A DNA stretch of 64,000 nt from Siphonodentalium dalli. Lineage: Eukaryota > Mollusca > Scaphopoda > Gadilida > Siphonodentaliidae. A model generated the notes under the pieces. That model was not told the DNA's origin and did not search any database. It saw only the letters and a program-made list of their open reading frames with translations. Below are positions 25,505 to 35,321 of this stretch, one piece after another (position 1 is the first letter of the stretch; each line of letters begins with the position of its first letter). The translations under genes were made by a program, and so were the position numbers. Location: positions 188,097,122-188,161,121 of the forward strand of contig CP136069.1 in assembly GCA_032622095.1 (NCBI GenBank), given 5' to 3'.

Positions 25505-25580
25505 GCAGAATGAGGTCCACAGAGGGGGAATTTGTGCGGGATAGCGTCACTAAATTCACCCTCTGTGGACCTCATTATGC
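25505..25580. repeat. Small hairpin repeat, copy 2
   Basis: GCAGAATGAGGTCCACAGAG pairs with CTCTGTGGACCTCATTATGC. It ends six bases before the 6-kb inverted-repeat element begins. Confidence 0.78.
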
Positions 25581-27439
25581 AAATTAGTTAGGGAGCCCGC
25601 ATATGTTCTATTTACACTTTTGCGTACAAAAGGTTTGACCCCCTAAAGTTGGTACCAATAATGGAACATTCTGAAAAACCGATTTCTTAAGTTGCGCAAT
25701 CCTGGGGTTTAGGGGCTGCTGAACCCCAAAAAGTGTCAAAACTCACTTCTATTTACACTTCCGCGTACATCGATAAATTTTGGTTTGATGATACTCCTAA
25801 GTGTACTGATTAAGAAAACACAACTTAAGAAAGGGATTTTCCTGAGGTTTTCAGATAAGAAAGGGGGTCCCATGCTGAACCCCAAAACGTGATTTTTCAC
25901 TTTTTTTTACACTTTCGCGTACATCCATAATTTTTGGTCTCAAAGTACTTTGATATATACTAATTATAAAAACACAACTTAAGAAGCAACTTTTCCTGGG
26001 GTTTTAAGATAAGAAGGGGGTCATCGGGTCACACATCAAAACGTAAAAAATCACTTTTATTTACATGATTGCATTCGTCCAACGTGTGTGTATGTGCGTA
26101 CACCCCTGGAGCGTTGCACTATTACAACCAATACATCCCTAAATCGATACGATCAACTTAAGAAATATATATTCATGTCGTTTTCTGATAAGAACGAGAC
26201 TTGTTACCCCCCCCCCCCACAACCCGATCCATTTTCTAGAACTATAAGTGAGCCAGTTTTATGAAAATTATAGCGGGAAAATCTAGTAAAATGTATAAAA
26301 ATGTATATATTTTCGTGAAGCTAAGACATAATGACACTTTTTGGGCCAAAATTGAAACTCACCATCCAAGATGGCCGCCAAAATGGCCGCCGGAAGTTGA
26401 AAATGTGACATTTTTTCACAAATATCTTCTAGATCAATTCATGCTGTTTGCAACTGGTTGAGTAAAGCAACTTTATTTTGTGTTTTTTATATTAACTGAT
26501 CATTGGAGCAATTAAATATGCAATTATTGGGGTCCTAACCCCTTCCGATCCCTCAAATATTTGATTGTACAGAATTCGGTATAAAATTTCACCAAACAAA
26601 TCACAATTGGGATTCTAGTCATATTTCAACAAGAAATGAACAGAACTTTGTAATGTGAGTGAAGCATATCTATGCATATTCCAAATCACTGGAACCAAAA
26701 TTCTTACTTTGGCTCAAAATGGCTGCCAATATGGCCGCCAAAATATGGAAAATGGTAAATATTACACCAGCGTGTCCTGCAATCGCTTACAAGTTGTGTT
26801 GATGTATAAAATTAGCCATTCTGCATTCTATACATTGAATACTAACATGTCTGATGCACCATGGTTAATTGTTACTATTTTCACCACTGACATCGTCAAA
26901 AATATTGGACTTTTCTCTAAAATAAACTTGACATAAATATTGGCAAAATTCAGTTTTCAGGTTTGGACCATTTTTTTCAGGTAAAATATAACTATCTTTG
27001 GATTGAAAGGTGTTTATTGTTTTGGTCTATCTTAAATGTGTCACACTACGGTGTTTATAGACCAAATTGCTCAAGATGGCTTCAAAAATGTCAACCAAAT
27101 TTGTAAAATGCTAATTTGTTACATATATCCCGAACATTCTCTGCATTATCCGAAAAGGTAGCAAATTGTGACTCACTTGCTTATTATACGTGTTAGTTAA
27201 TTAACTGACAACTACATGTTCTATTCCCAGTTGTCCCAGTTCCGTATGGGGCATGACAAATTCATTTTAAAGTATGTAATTTTGCCGAGAACCTCTTTTG
27301 TGATTTTAGCCATATTTATTGAAAGGAAATGGGCAGAACTTTCAGACAGAACTGAGATGGACCATAATCTTTGGCTATTCTGGTCCATTATGATAAAAAA
27401 AAATGTCTACATGATACAGTGTGGATGCCAAGATCGTAG

Positions 27440-30090
27440 CCAGGGAGTTACTCTGTGGTCATATGTAAGGTGAATATGTATACAGGGAGTTATTGTATGT
27501 CATGACTGATGTGAGTAGGTATACAATGAGTGACTACTAGTATATGGTTATAAGTGGGTTGTCCATGGTAAGATGCATCTATGTATACAGGGAGAGGTCA
27601 TGGTCAGGTGTGAGGTGAATCGGTATGCATGGAGTGACGGTATGGTGTATGATTGTGTATATCCAGTACGGGTGTATCCGGTGTGCCTGTATGGTCATTG
27701 GTGTGGTGTATGGATATAGCTACATGGTCATCTATGTGTTGATTATGTATATATGGAGTGACTGTAAGGTCATGGGTGGGATGTACATGTGTTGCCTGTA
27801 TGATCATGGATGGGGTGTGTGGATACATAGGTAGTGATTTTATGGTTACGGGTAATGTGTATAGGTATACATGGAATGACTGTACGGTCATGATTGAATA
27901 TGAATACCTGGAGTAAGCTGTGTGGACATTATCGAGCGTGTGGGTACATAGGGAGTGTCCTTGTGGTAACGGGTGGGATGTTTATTTATATATATCGTGG
28001 ATGTATTATCATTGGTGGGTGTATAGGGCTTAGCTGTATTATCATGGATGGCGTGTATGATTATACAGTGAATTGCTGAATTGTCATGTGTGAGGAGTAT
28101 ACGCAAGTATGGATTGTTTGAGTGGTCGTAATGGCCATTAGTGAGGGTTACATGTATACCTGGAGTGAATCTATGGTCTAGGGTGGGCTGCATATGTATA
28201 TCGAGTGGTTATATGACTATGTGTGTCGAATAGGTATACAGGTAGTGACTGTATGGTTAATGGTGAGATGAGTACATGTAGGTATACAAGTAGTGACTGT
28301 ATGATAATAAATGTAATGAACATCTATACAGGGGGTGACAGGCGTATGAGTATACATGTACCTGGTGTTCCTGTTTGGTGACTCGTGTCGGTATCGTCAT
28401 GTGTAGGTTATACCAGTACACACATATGTGATATGTGTATATAGCGAGTGGCTATATGGCCATGGATGATGTGCATATGCATACATGGAGTGACTATACT
28501 GACATGGCTGGGGTGTATTAGTATATCTTGAGTGGCTATTCGGCTATGGTGTGACAAATAGGGATACAGGGATTGACATGGCCAATGTTGGGGTGAATAT
28601 GAATACAAGGATTGACCATGATCGTGTATGAATGTTTTGAATAGATACACACGGGGTGACTATATGGCCATAGGTCAGGCGAAGGAGTATACCAGGTAAC
28701 ATGTGTGAGGGTATGTGTATGAAGCGAGTGGCTATATGGCCATTGGTGATGTGCATTTGTATACCGGAATGACTTTATGGTCATTGTTGTGGTGTTGATG
28801 TATATATTGATTGTCAATTTGACCATGCGTTTGGAGAATAGGTATACAGGGGATGACCTTATGGCCAATGGTGAGATGAATGGGTATACATGGAGTGACT
28901 ATATGGTTATGGGTCATGTTTAAGAGTATACCCGGTGTGCCTGCACTGTGACGCGTGGCTGTATGGTCATCTGTGGTCATGGGTCAGGTGTACATGTATA
29001 CAGTGGGTAACTATATTGTTATGTCTGTGGTATTTATGTATATATGTAATGACTGTGTGATCATGGGTGGCTATCGCTTTCCACGATATGACATGACCTC
29101 TCTATGATTAACATATCCTTGAGTTATTGTGGAAAGCGATAGCCACCCAAGGTACACATGTACAACCCACCCATTACCCCAGTCACTCCATATGTACATA
29201 AACACCACACAAATGACAACATAGTCCCCCACTTTATACACGTACATGTACTAGTACACCTGATCATACAGCCATACTTGGTTATACCCGTACACACCAC
29301 AAATGACGATACAGCCACGAGTCACCATACATGGACACCATGTATACACCTACACCCGACCATATAGTCACTCTATGTATACATATTCACTACATTCACG
29401 ATCACACAGTCACTCATTGTATACATATTCACCTCACCATGGACCATACAGCCACTACATGTATACCTATTCGCCATACCCATGACCATGGAGTCAATCC
29501 AGGTATACATATGCATATCACCAATGGTGATTGATTGATTGATTGGGGTTTATTGTCGCTTTAGCAACTAAGGCCATATCTCGATATTGCCAGTTTTAGT
29601 GGTGGAGGAGATCCGCTCACTAGCGAGTAATCTAACAGTGATTTCAATGGCTGATAAACTCGTCAACCATGTGCGGCAAACCACCGGCCATCGGCGAGTA
29701 ACTGGTAACTCCACCAGATAACGATTGCGAGTTACAAAGTCCACGATGGAAACATGTGGATTTGAACCCTTATCGCCAGCGCTGGAGGGCGAAACGGCTT
29801 GGAGTTGTACCCCTAACCGATTGAGCTACCGAGCCCCCCCCCCTCACCAATGGTGAGCCCTTCCAGATATACCAATATCCGCACATACGACCACTCATAA
29901 GTTCCATACTTGCCATACGCATACACGCCATCCATGATAATAAATCTACTCCCCATACACCATCAATGATAACACATCCACAACATATATAAATATACGT
30001 CACACCGTTACCAACAGGGCACTCCCTATATACCCACACATCATTCATGACCATACAATAACTCCCTGTATACCTATTATCCTCATCTAT
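27440..30090. repeat. Core minisatellite of LIR-6k copy 1
   Basis: A degenerate ~43-bp unit (GTATACANGGAGTGACTGTA followed by TGGTCATGGGTGNGGTG) is repeated. It is G-rich on the + strand to about 29060 and in inverted orientation from about 29150. The pivot is GGGTGGCTATCGCTTTCCAC ... GTGGAAAGCGATAGCCACCC. Frames here encode Tyr/His/Thr-rich periodic peptides, which reflect the repeat and not a protein. Confidence 0.85.
29531..29843 (-). mobile_element. tRNA-derived SINE with 13-bp target-site duplication
   Basis: Read on the minus strand it opens GGCTCGGTAGCTCAATCGG (pol III A box TAGCTCAATCGG), has the B box GGTTCAAATCC, a ~200-bp body, and ends in a CAATCAATCAATCAA tail. The 13-bp sequence TCACCAATGGTGA occurs at 29518-29530 and 29844-29856, flanking it exactly. 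LIR-6k copy 2 has the uninterrupted equivalent near 37434-37449. This is a complete, LINE-mobilised SINE insertion. Confidence 0.92.
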
Positions 30091-31454
30091 GATCATAACT
30101 CCCTGGCTACCATCTTGGCTTCCACCCTGTATCCAGTTGATAAATTTTTATCATAATGGGCCAGAATACCCACATATCATGGTTCATCTCAGTTCAGTCT
30201 CAAAGTTCTGCCGGTTTCCTTTAAATAATATGGTTCTCCGCAAAATTCCATACTGCAACTTTAAAATGAATTTGTCATGGCCCATACGGAACTGGGACAA
30301 ACATAATAGAACGTAGTTGTCAGTTAATTACATTGTAACTAACACGTGCAATAACCAACTGAGTCACAATTTGCCATTTTTTCGGATAACGCAGAGAATA
30401 ATGTTCGGGATATGTTAACTTTTAACTTTTTACAAATTTGGTTGCCATTTTGGAAGCCATCTTGAGCAATTTAGTCTATAAACACCGTAGTGTGACACAT
30501 TTAAGATAAATTAAAACAATTAACACCTTTCAATCCAAAGATAGTTACATTTTACTTGAACAAATGGTCGAACCCTGAAAAGTGAATTCTTGCCGATATT
30601 TATGTCCAATATTTCTGGTAAATGTCAGTGGTGACAATAGTAAAAATGATCCATGGTGCATCAGGCATGTTAGTATGCAATGTATAGAAAACAGATTAGC
30701 CAATTGTGTATATCAACCACAACTTGTAAGCGATTGCAGGACACCCTGGGGCAATATTTACCATTTTCCATATTTTAGCGGCCATTTTCGCAGCCATTTT
30801 GAGCCAAGGTAAGATTTATGGTTCCAGAGATTTGGAATATTCATAGGTAATGATATGCCTCACTTAAATTACAATGTTCTGTTCATTTCTTGTTGAAATA
30901 TGACTAGAATCCAAATTGTGATTTTTTGGTAAAATTTTGTACTGCGTTCTGTAAAATCGAATATTTGAGGGATCGGAAGGGATTAGGACCCCAATAATTG
31001 CATATTTAATTGCTCCAATGATCAGTTAATATAAAAAACACAAAATAAAGTTGCATTACTCAACCAGTTCCAAACAGCATGAATTGATCTAGAAGATATT
31101 TGTGAAAAAATTTCATATTTTCAACTTCCGGCAGCCATTTTGGCGGCCATCTTGGATGGTGAGTTTCAATTTTGGCCCATAAAAGTGTCATTATGTCTTA
31201 GCTTCACGAAAATATATACATTTTTATACATTTTACTAGATTTTCCCGCTATAATTTTCATAAAATTTTCATAAAACTGGCTCACTTATAGTTCTAGAAA
31301 TGGATCGTGTTGTGGGGGGGGGGGGGGGTGGGGGGGGGATAACAAGTCTCGTTCTTATCAGAAAACGACATGAATATATATTTCTTAAGTTGATCGTATC
31401 GATTTAGTGATGTATTGGTTGTAATAGTGCAACGTTCCAGGGGTGTACGCACAT

Positions 31455-32239
31455 TTGTTTATTTAGCAGAAAGAATGACAAAGGAGGAAAGACACAAATT
31501 CACACACACAATTCATTCACTCAATCCAAGGCTTGGAAGAGTGAGACTCTTCCATGCCCTGGCCTACTTTCTTACATGTGACATATAATTCTAAAATATT
31601 TAAAGGCACACAGTGTGTTTGGATAATTTTAACAGAGAGTGTTCAAGTTAAAAGTAAATTTTAGGCTACGCTGGTATAATTTTTGTTTCTCTCCAGAAAA
31701 TGGGCTTTATTTTGCTACAACAATGCTGATAAGAACAATTTATTATTCTTTTTCTTCAGAATAATTTTAAATTTCACTTTCAGTTACATTGTTTGGTTAT
31801 ATGTAGTATTTAATGTTTGTATAATCAAAGTTCCAAACACTATGTACAGTTTTTAATATTTTTACATTCTGAATTTACCAAAAACAATATAAATAGACAA
31901 TTTAACATATTGCAACTGTGTTGTAAATATTGTAGTTGTTGTAATTATTGGTTCGACAGCACTCGGGGAAAATACACAACGCTCTCTTGACGTTTCGGAC
32001 TGTGGCTGAAAAAATTTGTGGTATTGTTAAGCAAACCAGTATATCTATTGACGTTATCGGGGAATATGATTGGAAAGTAAAAATGATCGGTGTACTGGAA
32101 TTGTACAAATATGGTATAAGTGTCTGCCGCTCGGGAACCGGGTAATTGATTTATTGTGTGTGTCGTTCAGTCATTGCTAAGCTCGGTGTGTACTTTGTGC
32201 CTGACAAATCTGGTTTTCAATTACACTATTATTTAATTT
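31455..32239 (-). mobile_element. Probable 3' region of an L1/Tx1-like LINE
   Basis: This stretch lies downstream (minus strand) of a LINE ORF2 fragment. Read on that strand it ends with GCTAAATAAACAAATG at 31455, directly at the break in LIR-6k copy 1. An AATAAA-like end and the lack of coding capacity fit a LINE 3' UTR. Part of it (about 31940-32110) may be unrelated filler. Confidence 0.45.
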
Positions 32240-33013
32240 CTAAGGCATTTCGAAGTCGACACGAAGGTTAGCCACCTTCAGAAATTTATTGGTACTAATA
32301 ATTCGTGAGTTTATTCTGAATTGGAACCACTGTAATTTTGTATCCGTTGTAGTTTTAAAGGGCATGCTCAAATATTCTTCCCAATTTTCTATTTTCTCGC
32401 CAATTTCGGATTCCCATTTTTGACATGCATTCGGAATAGTTTTCTCATTTGATAGGATTTTATAAAATAATTGACAGCCTTTTAAACAACGGAGTATCGG
32501 ATGAGATTGTTTGGTATACATGGGTACCATACGGATTAAGGGTTGATTAAGAGAACTTGCCAATGATATAATCTGACGCTTTATGCTGTTGATTGTTATG
32601 AAATCAACGCGTATGTTGAAAGTTGCATAAAGTGTGCGTGTGGTATGGAATGTATTGTCTGATTGGAATAGATCATTTATACAATATATTCCGGCATCTC
32701 TCCACGATTTAAAGTTGATCAACGAACCTCCGATTTTTATTTTCGGATTATTCCATACAGTTGAGGCCATAATAGTATTATTTGAATTATTTAATCGCAT
32801 AAATTTACACCATGCGGAGAAAAGATCTCTCCAGAATGGATTTGCGAACTTGTCTGTTTGCTTTACAATATAATTTGGGTGATAAGTGAGAAAGAGTGGA
32901 TCTTTTAAGAAAGGATTGGCATTGCATAGTGAGGCCCATTTCGATTGTTTGCAAACCAAGCGTCTAATCCAGCTAATTTCCATGGCGCTATCAAAGTTTT
33001 CAACTGTCATGAA
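32240..33013 (-). pseudogene. L1/Tx1-like LINE ORF2, C-terminal fragment
   Basis: About 258 codons in one frame. Features known from the C-terminal half of L1/Tx1-type ORF2 appear in order: AMEISWIRRLVCKQSKWASL, NPFWRDLFSAWCKF, STVWNNPKIKIGG, FKSWRDAGIYCINDLF, and near the end WFQFRINSRIISTN. Endonuclease and reverse transcriptase are absent (5'-truncated at about 33013) and the cysteine-rich tail (CxFC) is lost by decay before the stop at 32240. The frame continues upstream into repeat R1, which is chance. Orientation is the same as the surrounding lectin/PAN gene, inside whose 3' flank it lies. Confidence 0.75.
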
Positions 33014-33165
33014 GTTTTTAGTGCGGGAATTGTTCTCAAAGCACATAGGAAATTCGACTTTAGGCGATCGGTTTTCGCCAATTCGGCTGGAAAACACCAA
33101 CGCTAAATATAGAAACCACTGACTAGTACCCAGCCGGTAACAAGAGTCAGAAAGTTTCGAAGACA
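33005..33165 (-). repeat. Dispersed repeat family R1, partial copy 3
   Basis: Matches 19425-19560 and, as reverse complement, about 8540-8700 (GTGCGGGAATTGTTCTCAAA; GCGATCGGTTTTCGCC; CGCTAAATATAGAAACCAC; GAGTCAGAAAG). It adjoins the 5' truncation point of the LINE fragment. Confidence 0.75.
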
Positions 33166-33277
33166 AGTAGAGAATCAGTACAAATCTATCCGATTCATCA
33201 CCTCTCAGCTAATGTATCCGTAGAATGTTTCTCTACCTGTTAGCCGCATCCACGCAAATGAAGAATGGACCATTCAA

Positions 33278-33498
33278 TGTACAGTAATGCCCAATGTAAT
33301 TGACCACTTAACCAGAGCAGAATTATGGGTAATTTTTCAGGATTTAGTCGGAAATATGGCTCGTTGCCATTCATCGGAAAGCTCTCGGCGAGAGCATTCC
33401 GATGAATGGCAACAAGCCATTTTTCCGACTAAATCCTGAAAAATTACCCATAATTCTGCTGTGGTTAAGTGGTCAATTACTTTCGGCATTACTGTACA
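33278..33498. mobile_element. Near-perfect foldback element, 221 bp
   Basis: TGTACAGTAATGCC and GGCATTACTGTACA are the outer ends. The arms pair through TTAACCAGAGCAGAATTATG, GGTAATTTTTCAGGATTTAG and CGTTGCCATTCATCGGAA to a loop around 33385 (GCTCTCGGCGAGAGC). It lies about 50 bp downstream of the stop codon of the lectin/PAN gene and so could be within its 3' UTR. Confidence 0.92.
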
Positions 33499-33546
33499 TA
33501 TTCAGAACTTATTGGGAACGTTCATTCAGTAAGAAATTAATTAAAA

Positions 33547-34211
33547 TTAAATTGCTCCTTTGAGTGCCTTAATAATTATGCTGATATCCGATACAAGGAG
33601 TAGACCCATCGGTATAATGGCGAGAAAGATTCCTGTGCACCCTATAACTTGAGCGGACGGCCGGTATTCCATGACACTTATTTTGCTCCGTTTGGCGGAG
33701 CTAGTGGTGCCCGCGTCAATCGTCAGATCCTTTTCTATCATCTCGATGGCGTCGTCGAGCGCCGATCCAGTCAGGACAACACTAGCTGTTTGAGTTTCAG
33801 TTGTTGTGACTTGAGAACAGCTTGGCGAAATTGTTTGTACAATGGTTGCGATCGCCGTCTCTGTAATAACCGAAGCAGATACAAATGCCGTGTCCGTGAC
33901 CGTGACGTAAACCGGCGACTGGGTCTCGGTGATGGTATCAGCCGAGACCGTGACGTAAACCGGCGACTGAGTCTCGGTGATTTCCGTGACGACCGTGACG
34001 TAAACCGGCGACTGGGTCTCGGTGATGGTATCAGCCGAGACCGTGATGTACACTGGCGACTGGGTCTCGGTGATGATATCAGCCGAGACCGTGATGTAAA
34101 CCGGCGACTGGGTCTCGGTGATAGTATCAGTCTGAATCGACATAAGCGTCGTGGTCATATCTTGACATATATTAGTCGAAGAGTATGACCCCATTGTTGA
34201 TCCTGTACCAG
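33547..34211 (-). CDS. C-type-lectin/PAN membrane protein, terminal exon (repeats, membrane span, stop)
   Basis: Acceptor TTTTTATTTGTAG precedes 34211; the first two bases complete a codon (phase 1), then GTGSTMGSYSS and on to the stop at 33547-33549, 220 residues. An array of five 16-residue repeats (ITETQSPVYVTVSADT type; 48 bp, one unit 45 bp) is Thr/Ser-rich and likely O-glycosylated. A second Thr-rich stretch follows (SQVTTTETQTASVV). Then come a short charged segment (IEMIEKDL, AKRSK), one hydrophobic span (VIGCTGIFLAIIPMGLLLVS) and a short tail ending KALKGAI. It fits the stalk, anchor and cytoplasmic tail of a type I surface protein. Phase 1 matches the donor of the PAN exon at 51422. 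No canonical AATAAA was seen just downstream. Confidence 0.72.
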
Positions 34212-35321
34212 CTACAAATAAAAAAGACTTAAATGAAGGAGAGTGTTACCAGAGATGTGGTTACATGGGAGCTTGACACTTGTATTTAGTGTGAAATTTG
34301 TTAAAGGCCAAATGTCGAATATTTTCCTATTTTAATGTCGTAATGGGGGGGGGGGGGGGCGTTAGGTTGGAAATTTCCAACAGTTGGAAAGCTTGAGTTA
34401 ACAGTTGAAATCAAATCTGCAAAATTTTGGGCTAATACAGAGAATATTTGACTTTGTATTGTTGAGTATCTGGGACAGTAAAGTGAAAATGGTCAGCAGT
34501 CTCGACGTCCCCATATGCGCATTTATCAGATTCATTTAAAGACATGTTATGTAGTTGTTCGGGTGCATAAAACTGATAAGTTAGTATTCAGGCACTATGC
34601 CAACTGGAGGAATGTAACATTCTATTAACATCGACGAAAATCTGAAGGTAAATGACTCTACCACTCCATAGAAAACATCGTCTGAACTTCGCTCAATTGT
34701 AAATATTTACTACTCGATTCAGGACGCATCTATCTGAAATAAACTAATGAAAACGATTTCCTCATCGAGGGTCACTGCAATTAATTAATATATAAGAATG
34801 ACGGTGTGTGTTGTCAATTTGGATATACATTTGTAAAAATTACTACGTTAAACAAGATTATTCTCTAGTTCTATTCGATCACCCTGCGACATCACTTTAA
34901 ATGATTGCGACTGAGATCATCGTTGAGATTACTGCATTCTAAGCGAAGTTGAGTTTGAATTATCTGGGCTTTGCGACATTTGCTATAGCTATAATGACGA
35001 GCGTTCTTTTGTCTTAAATGCTGATTGGAATTCAATTTGTATTTGTATCAGAATTATTTTTCAGTTCATCAGATAATTGATTCCAATGGCGTGTTGTCGC
35101 GAATAGGAATGATCATTGATAAGATGATGTTTCAGAAAATATGGGTCTTAGTCAGTAACTGTTCTCCGAAAGTCATATCTGTCAGTCCCTGATGTTGTAA
35201 AGTTATGCTGGCGAATTGCGATAGGACGTCTTGTAGAAGTGATGCAGTTTGAATTTCTTCTTCTTTCACTTAACATATCACAATCTACACCATCACGGGT
35301 CTTATATAAGCAAAGTATATA

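Larger units (their letters stand above)
25587..31454 (+). mobile_element. Long-inverted-repeat element (LIR-6k), copy 1, right end truncated
   Basis: Starts GTTAGGGAGCCCGCATATG after TA (25585-25586), identical to both ends of copy 2. The left arm (to about 27440) is the reverse complement of 30100-31454. The outer arm has four ~150-bp subterminal repeats marked by TTTACACTTNCGCGTACAT (about 25611, 25752, 25906, 26059). The inner arm carries AAGATGGC/CCGCC-type motifs about 350 bp apart (26369, 26719, 27073, 27429). The core is a minisatellite around a hairpin pivot at about 29063-29150. About 505 bp of the right end is missing; homology stops at 31454. A SINE is inserted in the core. No transposase frame, so non-autonomous. 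A TA target site would fit Tc1/mariner-like elements, but the family is not established. Confidence 0.85.

Noticed and set aside
27604-29534. His/Tyr/Thr-rich frames of 60-110 codons in the LIR-6k cores (also 37300-39420)
   Set aside because: They follow the degenerate ~43-bp repeat, occur on both strands, and are by-products of repeat composition.
32240-33166. A single 308-codon host gene
   Set aside because: The first ~50 codons are repeat R1 read by chance; the remainder matches the L1/Tx1 ORF2 C-terminal region.
33649-34188. 179-codon + strand frame rich in RDRDVNRRLGLGD
   Set aside because: It is the antisense shadow of the 48-bp coding repeats in the minus-strand exon, which has splice signals, a membrane span and matching phase.
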